Shown here: in pieces, positions 1 through 9,628 of the stretch | Layout: each line of letters begins with the position of its first letter | Position numbering within the stretch: the stretch's first letter is position 1 | NCBI RefSeq assembly: GCF_016107575.1 | Contig: NZ_JABAST010000005.1 | Location: 1 to 64,000, forward strand | Reading direction: 5' to 3' | Length of the DNA: 64,000 nt | DNA from: Psychrobacter faecalis | GTDB lineage: Bacteria > Pseudomonadota > Gammaproteobacteria > Pseudomonadales > Moraxellaceae | Made by a program: the position numbers and the translations under genes | Notes under the pieces: model-generated | Told to the model about the DNA's origin: nothing | What the model saw: the letters and a program-made list of their open reading frames with translations, nothing else | Databases searched by the model: none

Positions 1-164
1 TACAAAGGGTAAGAGCAAGAGATTTATGGCATTTGTCTCATCGATTGATTCGTAAAATCCTGTCACACAATCTGTGCTTTGTACTCAACAAAAAACTTGG
101 TAATCCGCCTCTTCAGTTTGAATTGCTTATTTCAAGTTGAGAGTGGGGTTTAAGCTGCTTTACA

Positions 165-2990
165 TTAAGCACGCTTTAGACGCAGCGCGTTTAATACCAC
201 AAATAATGAGCTTAACGACATACCAATCGCCGCAAGCCAAGGCGGCACATAGCCTAAAGCTGCGGGTATCAAGACGCTACTATTATAAATTAGCGCCCAA
301 CGTAAGTTTTGCTTAATAATACGTTTGGTCTTATCAGCGATACGCTTCGCCGCCGTGATAGCTTCGATTTGACCATTTAGAATGATACTGTCACTCGAGA
401 CTTGCGCCAAATCTGCTGCGCCCGCAATCGAGGTTGAGACATCTGCCGCTGCTAAAACAGGCGCATCATTAATACCGTCACCAACCATGAGTACGACGGC
501 GCCTTTTGCTTGCAGCGCTTGAATATGATTGACTTTATCGGTTGGCGACAGGCCGTTATAAGCGGCTTTCATGCCTAACTCTTCCGCCATTACCAGTGCT
601 TGTGGACTTGGGTCACCGGTTAGCATGACCGGCTCAATACCTGATTTTTTGAGAGCGGCGAGCATAGACGGCGCACTATCACGTACCTTATCGTTAAAGT
701 AAAAACCTGCCAGCGCTTGCCATGCATTTGACGGACTATTTTGACAAGACAATACCACCGCCGAGCTGGCACGATGAGTGGCTAAATCAATGGTTAACGC
801 ATTATTTTGTTGAGAATCAGTATTCGCTTTATCCATGGCAAAATCGACATGACCGATGCGATATAGGACGCCATCAATCATTGCCTCTACCCCGCCTGCA
901 GGATAGTATTGCAACGACTGCGTCGCAGGCAGATGTAATTGATAAGCGGCGGTGAGCAAAGCGTGAGCAATCGGATGGCGGCTGCCCACTTCAAGCGCGG
1001 CGGCAATCGCTAATAGCTTGTCTTTTTCTTCATTGCTAGCAGCTGTCGTATCATTAGTTGCCAATCGCTCGATATTTAATAAATTGGGCTTACCATAAGT
1101 CAGCGTGCCTGTTTTATCAAACGCCACATGGGTAATCTCAGCAAGGGTTTGCAGCGTATGGCCTCGTGTGGTTAAAAAGCCATAACTCGCCAATCGATTG
1201 GTCGCTACCGTCAGCGCAATCGGTGTCGCTAAGGAGAGCGCACACGGACAGGTCGCCACCAATACCGCCACCGTTGCCCAAATTGCTTGGCTTGGGTCGA
1301 CGATATACCAACCAATGAACACCAAAGCTGATAATACTAAAATCCGCGCTACAAACCAACGCGCCAGCTTATCCGCTTGCTGAGCGAGTTTTGGTTTCTC
1401 ACTCATCGCCCGATTCATCAGCCTATCAATCAACCCTATCTGGCTGTCTTCTGGCAATGCCGTCACTAACATCTCAAACGGCTGACTGTCGTTTTGGGCG
1501 CCGCCAACGATATAATCGCCTTGGGTTTTGATGATTAAATCGCCCTCACCAGTTAGCAGGCTTTGCGAGACGGTCGCTGTAGAGCTAAGCAAGATACCAT
1601 CGCTGATAATCTCAGAGCCTGCTTCCACCATAATAATATCGCCCACTTGCAAGCTATGAGCGGTCACCATCTGCCTTTTTTCTGGCACGGCTTCTGTCTG
1701 CGCTATATTTGATGGTTTATGATTTGCTCGCTGCCAGTCTTGAGCGATACGTGACGTCAATTGCTGAATATTGGCATCCATGCTTTGCTTAAAGTTGGGC
1801 ATCGTTTTTGCGCTAGTGGTTGTGCCCTTTGTCGCTAAATTATTATTTGGATTAAGCACCTGTTCAGCACTATTATCAGAAAGAGCGTCATTATCAAAGA
1901 TAGTATTATTAAGCGTATTTTGCTCTATGAGCTGCAAGATACGCGCCGCCGCGTCTTTATCTTCAGCAATTTTTTGTACCAAGACGGGCTCGACCACCAC
2001 CAAGTCATTGGCCATAGTGGCGGCTTTTAAGCGTGCATTATGCTCAATATAACGCCCAGCCAATAAGAAGAAAATGAACATACTGACCGAATCAAAGTAC
2101 GTTTCCCCTTGCCCGGTAATGGTCGCATAAAGACTGGCAAAGAAGGTCACCACTAAGGCGATACTAACCGGCACATCCATATTGACTTGGCGGGCACGAA
2201 TCGCTGACCATGCTGAGGTAAAAAACGGCACACCGGCATAAAAGAACACCGGCGTACTCACAAATAGCGACACCCAACGTAGAAAATCACGCTGAAAAAT
2301 AAGCATGTCGCTATATTCGCCAAAATAAATCGCTACCGCATACATCATTGCTTGCATCGAGCCGAGCGCCGCGATACCAAGCCGTAATAGCATCTGACTG
2401 TTATGACGTGCCAGCATGGCCTCATGGGTATCTTGACGATAAGGCTTGGCTTCGTAGCCAATCTCATTGATAACGCCCAAAATACGACTAATCGGCAGCT
2501 TATCTTCGTCCCAAATCACCCGCATGCGCTGATTGGTTAAATTAACCTGACATTGGCTGATGCCATCTAACTCATCTAGCCGCGACTCAATCAGCCACGT
2601 ACAGGCCGCACAGCGCAGATTATTGACCGATAGTTCTGCTACCGACATGCCGTCTTGGGCGTAGACAAATTGAGATTTTATTTCATCGTGATCATAAGCT
2701 TCAAGGCGCGTCAGCTGGGTTGGTAAACTTGCCGTACGGTTAATCTCCGAGCGGTCAAGATAGTATTGCTCAAGCCCTGCCTCGACAATACTTTGCGACG
2801 CTAACTGACAGCCCATACAGCACATCTCGCGCGACTGACCTAAAATATCGGTATGAAACGGCGGCTCTGGTACCGGATCACCGCAATGAAAACAATGACC
2901 GGCAAGCGGCAACACCAGACCCTCAGTAATCGAGTGGTCTTGATAGTGGCGGTTGTTATTTGCTGGCATAGATGAGGGAATACTAGACAT
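165..2990 (-). CDS. ccoI: CcoI/FixI-type copper-translocating P-type ATPase
   Basis: Heavy-metal P1B ATPase, expected to move copper across the inner membrane for assembly of cbb3-type cytochrome oxidase. Visible: Cys-rich N-terminus (HCFHCGD, then CCMGC), a metal-binding domain with CAAC near residue 126, several membrane helices, the TGE actuator motif, CPC in the membrane near residue 580, DKTGTLT near 625, SRHP and GDGINDAP. The CPC motif plus the Cys-rich N-terminus fits the CcoI branch better than CopA. ATG at 2990 is chosen; a TTG at 3014 would add eight residues, and AAAGGA lies between the two. The region between the membrane helices and the actuator core carries an unusual Asn/Ser/Gln-rich insertion of roughly 90 residues. 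No other cco gene is visible nearby. Family assignment is firm; the CcoI sub-assignment is likely. Confidence 0.9.
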   Translation of the reverse strand: MSSIPSSMPANNNRHYQDHSITEGLVLPLAGHCFHCGDPVPEPPFHTDILGQSREMCCMGCQLASQSIVEAGLEQYYLDRSEINRTASLPTQLTRLEAYDHDEIKSQFVYAQDGMSVAELSVNNLRCAACTWLIESRLDELDGISQCQVNLTNQRMRVIWDEDKLPISRILGVINEIGYEAKPYRQDTHEAMLARHNSQMLLRLGIAALGSMQAMMYAVAIYFGEYSDMLIFQRDFLRWVSLFVSTPVFFYAGVPFFTSAWSAIRARQVNMDVPVSIALVVTFFASLYATITGQGETYFDSVSMFIFFLLAGRYIEHNARLKAATMANDLVVVEPVLVQKIAEDKDAAARILQLIEQNTLNNTIFDNDALSDNSAEQVLNPNNNLATKGTTTSAKTMPNFKQSMDANIQQLTSRIAQDWQRANHKPSNIAQTEAVPEKRQMVTAHSLQVGDIIMVEAGSEIISDGILLSSTATVSQSLLTGEGDLIIKTQGDYIVGGAQNDSQPFEMLVTALPEDSQIGLIDRLMNRAMSEKPKLAQQADKLARWFVARILVLSALVFIGWYIVDPSQAIWATVAVLVATCPCALSLATPIALTVATNRLASYGFLTTRGHTLQTLAEITHVAFDKTGTLTYGKPNLLNIERLATNDTTAASNEEKDKLLAIAAALEVGSRHPIAHALLTAAYQLHLPATQSLQYYPAGGVEAMIDGVLYRIGHVDFAMDKANTDSQQNNALTIDLATHRASSAVVLSCQNSPSNAWQALAGFYFNDKVRDSAPSMLAALKKSGIEPVMLTGDPSPQALVMAEELGMKAAYNGLSPTDKVNHIQALQAKGAVVLMVGDGINDAPVLAAADVSTSIAGAADLAQVSSDSIILNGQIEAITAAKRIADKTKRIIKQNLRWALIYNSSVLIPAALGYVPPWLAAIGMSLSSLFVVLNALRLKRA

Positions 2991-3125
2991 AATCGCGCTA
3001 TTTCCTTTCGACAAGTTTACTTGCAGCCGACCGGCTTTTAATAAACTTGCTCTGATTAACGAGAGTCAATCCCTATGTAAAAAAGCGATTGAATTATCTG
3101 CCTTTAACACAGCTACTTTACATAG

Positions 3126-3167
3126 ATATTGGCACAACGTTATTGGCACAATGATATTGGCATAAAT
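3126..3167. repeat. 14-bp tandem repeat, three copies
   Basis: Three adjacent imperfect copies with unit ATATTGGCACAACG (3126-3139), TTATTGGCACAATG (3140-3153) and ATATTGGCATAAAT (3154-3167). It is intergenic and resembles other 14-16 bp duplications in this window. Confidence 0.85.
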
Positions 3168-3330
3168 GAGACTAAAAAATTGGTAAAAACTATTAATAAA
3201 AGGGGTCGATAAAACTGTTGGTATCAACCTAATTATTAATATAAACATTATACTACAAGCGCGCGGCGTAAGCAGCCTAGCCCTTTATCCCAAAACATTA
3301 ATACCTCCAAAACACCTACTACGAAAGTCT

Positions 3331-3357
3331 AACGCCTGCTTAATGAATGCAGGCGTT
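3331..3357. other. Inverted repeat upstream of the PBP1b gene
   Basis: AACGCCTGC and GCAGGCGTT form a perfect 9-bp stem with a 9-base loop. There is no T-run on either side, so it is not a standard terminator. It could be a 5' UTR hairpin or a protein-binding palindrome about 70 bases before the mrcB start. Confidence 0.6.
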
Positions 3358-3424
3358 GATGATGATAGATTGAAAAATTTGTCAATTTGCGTCATTATGA
3401 GGCAGTTTTTTATCCCAAAATGGT

Positions 3425-5941
3425 GTGTCATCAGTGCAAAAGTCTAATTCTAAGCGACCACAGTCGTCTAAGCCTGCTATCAATACGCTACCCTCACAGC
3501 AGCGCGGCGTGGTGTTTAGTGGTATTTTATTAATCGTCATTATCGCAGCTATGGTGCTATTGGCGCTATATTTGGTCAAACTTGATCGCACCATTACCCA
3601 CAAGTTTGAGGGCAAGCGCTGGGACATTCCTGCTAAGGTTTACTCGCAGCCCCTAGAGCTGTATCAAGGCGCCAATGTCGATACAGACACCATGAAAACT
3701 TGGCTTAAGCTGCTCAATTATCAAAGCAACAAGGCTTATGATCGCACCGGTACCTACCATAAATCTGGCAATACCTACTTTATCCATACGCGCGGCTTTA
3801 CGTATAGCGCCAACGACGTCGATAAAGAGCAAGTCATCAAAATGACCATTGCTGGCAATAAGATTGAGTCGGTACAAAGCACCCAGCCTGCCAAAACTGG
3901 CATTATTCGTCTGGAGCCAGTAAACATCGGCGGTATTTATCCAGACAGTAACGAAGATCGCATGGTGGTGACGCTCGATCAAGTACCGCAGCCGCTGATT
4001 GACGCGCTTATCGCTACCGAGGATCGCGGGTTTTATGAGCACAAAGGCGTCTCGATACGCGGTATCGCGCGTGCGGTATTAAACAACTTTACCGGTGGCC
4101 CTAGACAGGGCGGCTCGACCATCACTCAGCAGCTGATTAAAAACTTTTATCTGAACTCCGATCGGACGATGAAACGTAAAGCCAATGAGGCATTGATGGC
4201 GGTGTTACTTGAGCTGCATTATAGTAAAGATGAGATTCTACAAACCTATCTAAACGAGATTTACTTGGGTCAAAACGGCAATCGCTCTATCAATGGCTTT
4301 GGCCTTGCCTCGCAATTTTATTTTGATAAACCCCTCAAAGAGCTGCGTTTAGACCAACAGGCGCTACTTGTTGGTATGGCAAAAGGCCCGAGCGTTTATA
4401 ACCCGCGCCGTCATCCAAACGATTCGACAGAGCGCCGTAATACCGTACTGAATAATATGCTAGCAGTCGGTAAAATTAGCCAAGAAGAGTACGAAAAAGC
4501 GATAGAAAAACCACTCGATGTGGCGGACAAACCCGTCGAAGGCAAAAGCCAGTTCCCTGATTTTTTAGATATCGTCAAGCGTGAATTGAACAAAGTCTAT
4601 TATTCTGATGATCTGAAAAACGAAGGTCTGATTATCATCAGTACCTTAGATCCTATTGCCCAATTGGCAGCGGACAAAGCGGTCGAGAGAAAACTTGGTG
4701 AGCTACGTCGTCGCGGTAGCAAGACCAAAGACTTACAAGGCGCATTGGTCAGTGCCAATCCTGAAACTGGTGAGCTGGTGGCAGTGGTCGGTAGTGGCAG
4801 TGAATTTACTGGTTTTAACCGTGCTGTCGATGCCAAGCGTCAAGTTGGCTCGTTATTAAAGCCAATTATCTATATGACGGCGCTTGAAAGCGGGCGCTAT
4901 AATTTGGCAAGCTCGGTCGATGATTCACCGATTACGGTCAATTTGAGTGACGGTACTGAGTGGAATCCAAAGAACTATGACAATCGTGACCATGGTTACG
5001 TGCCGTTTACCACCGCTTTGTCGCAATCGTATAATCACAGCGCGGTACGTTTGGGTATGGAGTTTGGCGTTAATACCTTTGCCAAACAGCTACAGCGCAT
5101 GGGCGTAAAAGAGAAAATCCCGCCTTATCCTTCGGCTTTATTAGGCTCGGTCAATCTTAGCCCAATGGATATGCTGGGCGTTTACCAAGTATTCGCTACC
5201 GGTGGTTTCCGCACGCCTATTCATAGTATTCGTAGTGTTATTGATGATCGCGGACATATTTTGCAGCGTACCGGTTTAAATACCCAGCGTAGTATTCCGC
5301 CTGAGACCAACTTTTTGATTAACTATGCCTTGCAAGACGTGGTCAAAAACGGCACGGCCAGACGCATACAATCGCTTGGCAGCAACTTAAACCTTGCTGG
5401 TAAAACGGGTACGACCAACGATTACCGTGATGCTTGGTTTGCCGGCTACAGTGGCAACTATGTTAGCGTGGTTTGGGTCGGTCGTGATGACAATAAACCT
5501 ATCGGTCTAAGCGGTGGTAGTGGCGCTTTGCCAGTTTGGGTCGATTATATGAATCGTCTCAAGCTGACCCCTGTCGCGCTGCCAGAGCCTGAGGGAATTG
5601 AGTGGTTGTGGCTTGAGAACAACTCTGGCAAGTTGTCTAATGAACGCTGTGCTGATGCGCGCTATCTGCCAGTGATGTCAGCGTATCTACCCGAAGAAGC
5701 CAGCAGTTGTGCTATTAGCTTATATCAACAAGAGCGTGCCCGCGAGCAGATACAATGGCAAAACCAGCAAGGCTCGATTAATCAACAGCGCCGCCGTGAA
5801 GGCTTAGATATTCCTAATGGCGAAGCCGTTGATACGGATAACGAAGGTGACGACGCTAACAATGCCGGCAACGCTGAGCAAGAAGGCGGGTCGAGCAATC
5901 GTGCCGATACTTGGTATGACCGCGCCGTTGAATGGTTCTAG
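3425..5941 (+). CDS. mrcB: Bifunctional peptidoglycan synthase, PBP1b type
   Basis: Class A penicillin-binding protein that polymerises lipid II and cross-links the glycan strands at the outer face of the inner membrane. One N-terminal membrane helix (residues about 30-48) precedes the glycosyltransferase domain, with catalytic Glu in EDRGFYEHKG near residue 198 and GGSTITQQ after it. The transpeptidase domain has SLLK (Ser near 475), SYN near 534 and KTGTT near 658. At 838 residues it has the usual length for PBP1b, with a Q/E/N-rich C-terminal tail. An in-frame TGA at 3398 limits the start to GTG 3425 or GTG 3434; there is no ATG and no well-spaced Shine-Dalgarno. The next gene, 30 bases on, is a TPR lipoprotein likely to be its activator. 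Confidence 0.93.
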   Translation: MSSVQKSNSKRPQSSKPAINTLPSQQRGVVFSGILLIVIIAAMVLLALYLVKLDRTITHKFEGKRWDIPAKVYSQPLELYQGANVDTDTMKTWLKLLNYQSNKAYDRTGTYHKSGNTYFIHTRGFTYSANDVDKEQVIKMTIAGNKIESVQSTQPAKTGIIRLEPVNIGGIYPDSNEDRMVVTLDQVPQPLIDALIATEDRGFYEHKGVSIRGIARAVLNNFTGGPRQGGSTITQQLIKNFYLNSDRTMKRKANEALMAVLLELHYSKDEILQTYLNEIYLGQNGNRSINGFGLASQFYFDKPLKELRLDQQALLVGMAKGPSVYNPRRHPNDSTERRNTVLNNMLAVGKISQEEYEKAIEKPLDVADKPVEGKSQFPDFLDIVKRELNKVYYSDDLKNEGLIIISTLDPIAQLAADKAVERKLGELRRRGSKTKDLQGALVSANPETGELVAVVGSGSEFTGFNRAVDAKRQVGSLLKPIIYMTALESGRYNLASSVDDSPITVNLSDGTEWNPKNYDNRDHGYVPFTTALSQSYNHSAVRLGMEFGVNTFAKQLQRMGVKEKIPPYPSALLGSVNLSPMDMLGVYQVFATGGFRTPIHSIRSVIDDRGHILQRTGLNTQRSIPPETNFLINYALQDVVKNGTARRIQSLGSNLNLAGKTGTTNDYRDAWFAGYSGNYVSVVWVGRDDNKPIGLSGGSGALPVWVDYMNRLKLTPVALPEPEGIEWLWLENNSGKLSNERCADARYLPVMSAYLPEEASSCAISLYQQERAREQIQWQNQQGSINQQRRREGLDIPNGEAVDTDNEGDDANNAGNAEQEGGSSNRADTWYDRAVEWF

Positions 5942-5971
5942 GGTTTTTAAGACTTAAAAAAGGGTTTTAAC

Positions 5972-6796
5972 ATGGCTTTATTGATACAGCAAACTGTCGC
6001 CGCTAAGCAGGCTATCACTGCTCCTTCTAAAGGGCAAACTAAGCTGATTAATACGATACTTGCTACTAGCGCCCTTATTAGCGCATTAAGTTTAAGTGCT
6101 TGCCAAACGGCGCCGATAGCAATAAAAACGTCTCCTGCGCAAACGTCTGCGCCTCAAAAACAGCAGCCTACAGCAAAACAGCCAGTAACGGTAACCCAAG
6201 CACCGATTGTTAAAGGCGATGATAATAAGTACTCTACCGTGCCCAATACAGTGCCTACACAACCGACTTCGACAATGCAGTCATCCGAAGCAGAACAGGT
6301 CTATACGCCAGCAACACAAAGTCCAATCATCACACAGCCTGATAGCCAAGATGCCATCATCCTTACGCCTTCTCGTGAAGATTACATCCTATCCGAACCA
6401 TCAATTCCTTCGCATAATGAGCTATTGGAGCGGGCGCGGCAAAACTCACAGCAGCGCAGTCAGCAAAGCACAGCCAATAACAGCAACTTGCCAGCCTTTC
6501 GTAATCTCATGCAAACAGGTACAGAGCAATTAAAATCAGGCAATATAAATGGCGCTGAGAGCAGCTTTACGCGCGCGCAGCGCCTCGCGCCCAAATCATC
6601 AGCCGTCTATTTTTATTTGGCGCAAGTCGCTCTTAAAAAGAATCAACCACGTAAGGCTGAAGCGATGGCGCGCCGAGGTTTGACCGTTGCTCAAGACAGC
6701 ACTCGCCGCCGCAACCTTTGGCAAATCATCTTGCAATCAGGACAAGCACAGGGTAACGCTCGCGTGATAAATGAGGCCAGACAGGCGCTGCGCTAA
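5972..6796 (+). CDS. TPR lipoprotein, candidate LpoP-type activator of PBP1b
   Basis: A 274-residue protein with a lipoprotein signal: a Lys-containing n-region, hydrophobic TILATSALISALSLSAC, and the lipobox LSAC with Cys near residue 44. A Pro/Gln/Thr/Ser-rich linker follows, typical of outer-membrane lipoproteins that reach through the periplasm. The C-terminal third has TPR-like repeats (NINGAESSFTRAQRLAPKSS, then AVYFYLAQVALKKNQPRKAE). It starts 30 bases after mrcB and ends at a strong terminator, so the two are probably cotranscribed. In Pseudomonas aeruginosa the TPR lipoprotein LpoP, encoded beside ponB, activates PBP1b. The matching architecture and neighbourhood make the same role likely, but this is inferred from context. 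The N-terminus before the hydrophobic stretch is long (about 23 residues), so a later start is possible. Confidence 0.75.
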   Translation: MALLIQQTVAAKQAITAPSKGQTKLINTILATSALISALSLSACQTAPIAIKTSPAQTSAPQKQQPTAKQPVTVTQAPIVKGDDNKYSTVPNTVPTQPTSTMQSSEAEQVYTPATQSPIITQPDSQDAIILTPSREDYILSEPSIPSHNELLERARQNSQQRSQQSTANNSNLPAFRNLMQTGTEQLKSGNINGAESSFTRAQRLAPKSSAVYFYLAQVALKKNQPRKAEAMARRGLTVAQDSTRRRNLWQIILQSGQAQGNARVINEARQALR

Positions 6797-6822
6797 TAGG
6801 ACACACTCTCGTATTTACCATG

Positions 6823-6878
6823 ACGACTGAATCTATAAGCGCTAAAATAGGCTTATAGATTTAGTCGTTAATTTTTTT
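6823..6878 (+). terminator. Rho-independent terminator after the mrcB pair
   Basis: An 18-bp stem (6823-6840 with 6851-6868) has one G-U pair and a 10-base loop. It is followed by ATTTTTTTAT. Confidence 0.9.
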
Positions 6879-6960
6879 ATCCCGTTTTTTATTGGGTTTA
6901 ATGACTGTTTTCTTTTACTCCTTTAATTCTTCACTTTTATTTTAAACTAAGGTTACCTTT

Positions 6961-7887
6961 ATGGCATGGCAACAACTGCATTTACAATGTGAAAAAGACA
7001 ATGTCGATCTCGCTGAGGCGCTGTTATTAGAAGCTGGCGCGCTATCAATCGCTTTAGATGACGCAGGCGACCAGCCTTTATTTGAACCCCTTCCCGGTGA
7101 ATCACCGTTATGGGATGAGGTCATAATCACAGGCTTGTTTGACGCCAATACAGATGCTGGCAATCGTCAATTACTTGAGGAATTAAGCCATGAAATCGGC
7201 GCACAAGTACAGGCCAGCCGAACGTGGGTCAACGCTGTCGATGATAAGGATTGGGAGCGCGAATGGATGTCCAATTATAAGCCAATCGAGTGCGCCAATA
7301 ACTTATGGATTGTGCCTAATTGGCTGACACCGCCGAACCCTGACGCTACCAATATTATTATGGATCCAGGTTTGGCTTTTGGTACTGGCTACCATGCCAC
7401 TACTCGCCTCTGTCTTGATTGGCTGACCGAGCAAGACCTGACCGATAAAGTTGTGATCGATTATGGCTGCGGCTCTGGTATTTTAGGGATTGCGGCGCTG
7501 TTATTGGGCGCGCGTCAAGTTTATGCGGTGGATATTGACCCACAAGCGGTGCTTGCGACCAATCAAAATGCAGCACGCAATCACGTTGATGATCGCTTGC
7601 AAGCATTTTTGCCAGAAGACTTCAATAATTACTGGCAACAAAACGATATGAAACCCGTAGAAATCATGGTTGCTAATATTTTAGCCAAGCCACTCATTGG
7701 TTTAGCGCCTTATTTTGCGACCCTGATGGCACCCAAAAGCCGTATCGTGTTAGCAGGCTTGATTGAATCGCAAACCGAGCAGGTCAGCGAAGCGTATCAG
7801 CCTTACTTTTCGCTCGATCCTAAGCATGCTTTTACCGCGCAAGAAGATCAACATTGGCAGCGTTTATCTGGTACATTTACAGGCTAG
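6961..7887 (+). CDS. prmA: Ribosomal protein L11 methyltransferase
   Basis: SAM-dependent enzyme that trimethylates ribosomal protein L11. The 308-residue length is close to the family's usual 290-310. The N-terminal substrate-recognition domain begins MAWQQLHLQCEKDNVDLAE. The Rossmann methyltransferase core has VIDYGCGSGILGIAAL (motif I) near residue 165, VYAVDIDPQAV, and the catalytic loop VANILAKPL. LAFGTGYHATT just before motif I is typical of PrmA. The order prmA - zinc-ribbon protein - fis - purH matches pseudomonads. A weak AAGG lies 10 bases before the ATG. Confidence 0.95.
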   Translation: MAWQQLHLQCEKDNVDLAEALLLEAGALSIALDDAGDQPLFEPLPGESPLWDEVIITGLFDANTDAGNRQLLEELSHEIGAQVQASRTWVNAVDDKDWEREWMSNYKPIECANNLWIVPNWLTPPNPDATNIIMDPGLAFGTGYHATTRLCLDWLTEQDLTDKVVIDYGCGSGILGIAALLLGARQVYAVDIDPQAVLATNQNAARNHVDDRLQAFLPEDFNNYWQQNDMKPVEIMVANILAKPLIGLAPYFATLMAPKSRIVLAGLIESQTEQVSEAYQPYFSLDPKHAFTAQEDQHWQRLSGTFTG

Positions 7888-7907
7888 CAACATTTAATTA
7901 CATCTGT

Positions 7908-7960
7908 TACGATAGAGGAGCAGTTAAATAATGTTGTGTATTTAACGCTGCTCTATCGTT
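7908..7960. other. Long imperfect hairpin after prmA
   Basis: Two arms of about 21 bases (7908-7930 and 7939-7960) are near-perfect inverted repeats around GATAGAG and TTAAATA, differing by small bulges. No T-run follows. It may end or stabilise the prmA transcript. Confidence 0.6.
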
Positions 7961-8080
7961 GCCTGCAAATTATGATGATTACTCTATAAAAAAAGACATA
8001 AAAAACTGGCAGCGGTTGGTAAGTGATTAAGCAGTATTAACATGCGGTATTAATACTGATACCTTTTTGGATTCGACCTT

Positions 8081-9394
8081 ATGACTACGCCAATCAAAAC
8101 CCAGTGCCCTCATTGTCATGCTATTTTTAATATTAAAAAAACACAGTTAAACCAAAAAACAGCCAATGTTTGCTGTGAACATTGTCAACACAGTTTTTTG
8201 GTCAATAACAACCTTATTGTCACGAATGATACAGAGCCGACTGCTGACACTATGGGGCATGAACCTCAATATGATGCATCCACTACCGCCAATACTTCTA
8301 TTAAGCAAACGTCTACCGTTACGCCAGAAGCAAAAGCCACAACCAAGCTAAACGTCACCTCTGAACCAGAAGATGCAGATATTCTTATCCATGATGATAT
8401 GGCTGAAGAAGATTTGATAGAGGATCAGTTGATTCACGATGATATGGATATTGCAGATTTTGAAGAGGAAGATTTAGAATACGGTTCGCTCGACAGTATG
8501 GACGCTTGGCTAACGCAAGCAGCAGATAGCACCCCTACCTCAACCACGAACAGTAGTGATAAGTCGACGAAAAGCTCAGCGACAAAGCTAGATAAAAGCG
8601 CTCACGCCTCTGTTAGTCCCATAGAAAAACCCTCTTTAGCAAACGCTCTTATAAAAGAGCCAGCATCAGCTGCACAAGTAGCCCTTAGCTCAGCGGCAGC
8701 TAATGACATCCATGCCAGTATCGATGATAATAGCGATGAGTCTTGGCTTGAAAAATTGCTCAAAGAACAAAATGAAAACGAAGACGGTCATAGTCCAAGA
8801 AAAGACACAGATTTATCAGCGCTGCTCGCAAGCATGGGCGTTTCTATCAAAGACGAAGACAACACGCAGGCCGCACGCCTTAAAAGGCAGCAAGCACAAG
8901 CCAAGTTTTCACCAACACCTGCTAAGCGCTCGCTTGCTTCATTACTCTGGACATTTGGTTGTTTGGTATTAGCGCTGCTACTTTTTGCGCAGTATGTCAT
9001 TTTTAATTTGGATAACTTGGTTAAAAATCCTGCCCATGCTGAGCGCTTGCAAAAAGTATGTGCTATCGCCGCTTGTAGCTTACCTAGCGCCAATCTAGCG
9101 GCTTTGAGTACAAGCGATATCACTCATCGACCTAGCCGCACCGAAACTGCCAACACTATTAGTGATATCAGCATCACCTTAAACAATCAAAGCACCCAAG
9201 CACAACTCCTGCCGCATGTGAAAGTCAGTGTTTATGATAGTGATGCACTTATCGGCGAATTTATTGCAGCACCGCAAGATTATCTACTCAGTACACAGAG
9301 CCAATTGGGCGCGACAAGTCGCAAGCAGCTGTTATTTACCATCCCAGTCGCCAATACTCAAATCGACAAAGTAAACGCCGAGCCTATTTATTAA
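8081..9394 (+). CDS. Zinc-ribbon / DUF3426 membrane protein
   Basis: 437 residues. The N-terminus is an MJ0042-type zinc ribbon with two CxxC pairs (CPHCHAIFNI and CCEHCQHSF). A long acidic Ser/Thr-rich region (residues about 45-270) follows, then one membrane helix (LLWTFGCLVLALLLFAQYVI, residues about 287-307) and a C-terminal DUF3426-like domain ending in the sequence INKVNAEPIY-like tail (TQIDKVNAEPIY). Genes of this kind sit between prmA and fis in pseudomonads and acinetobacters. The molecular function is unknown. The zinc ribbon should be cytoplasmic and the C-terminal domain periplasmic. The acidic linker is longer than I would expect for the family. Confidence 0.82.
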   Translation: MTTPIKTQCPHCHAIFNIKKTQLNQKTANVCCEHCQHSFLVNNNLIVTNDTEPTADTMGHEPQYDASTTANTSIKQTSTVTPEAKATTKLNVTSEPEDADILIHDDMAEEDLIEDQLIHDDMDIADFEEEDLEYGSLDSMDAWLTQAADSTPTSTTNSSDKSTKSSATKLDKSAHASVSPIEKPSLANALIKEPASAAQVALSSAAANDIHASIDDNSDESWLEKLLKEQNENEDGHSPRKDTDLSALLASMGVSIKDEDNTQAARLKRQQAQAKFSPTPAKRSLASLLWTFGCLVLALLLFAQYVIFNLDNLVKNPAHAERLQKVCAIAACSLPSANLAALSTSDITHRPSRTETANTISDISITLNNQSTQAQLLPHVKVSVYDSDALIGEFIAAPQDYLLSTQSQLGATSRKQLLFTIPVANTQIDKVNAEPIY

Positions 9395-9548
9395 CATCAG
9401 GCTTGGTAAAATGCCATTTATAAGCAATAAAATTTATTCAAAAGTTTTGCTCTTTTATCAAATTTGTCTTAAATGTTTTAAATCTGTCATCATAAATGAT
9501 AATAAATAGCGTCAAGCCTAGAGTAATAATAGGGTAATACCCAATCTA

Positions 9549-9579
9549 TTGTTCTGATAGGCTTTGACTTTGTTATAAT
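9549..9579 (+). promoter_or_regulatory. Candidate fis promoter
   Basis: A perfect TATAAT (9574-9579) lies 50 bases upstream of the fis start. The best -35 is TTGTTC (9549-9554), with a long 19-base spacer. Confidence 0.4.
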
Positions 9580-9628
9580 AGCGCTTAAACGCCTTATGGT
9601 TTACGCTTACGCTTAAGGACATTATCTT

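Larger units (their letters stand above)
3015..3424. other. Divergent intergenic gap between ccoI and the PBP1b gene
   Basis: About 410 bases without a convincing gene. It holds a 14-bp tandem repeat (3126-3167) and a perfect 9-bp inverted repeat (3331-3357). Promoters for both flanking genes should lie here, but I could not fix convincing -10/-35 pairs. Confidence 0.6.

Noticed and set aside
1..164. ccoS or another gene after ccoI
   Set aside because: Read on the minus strand, it contains stops in all frames and no CcoS-like membrane segment.
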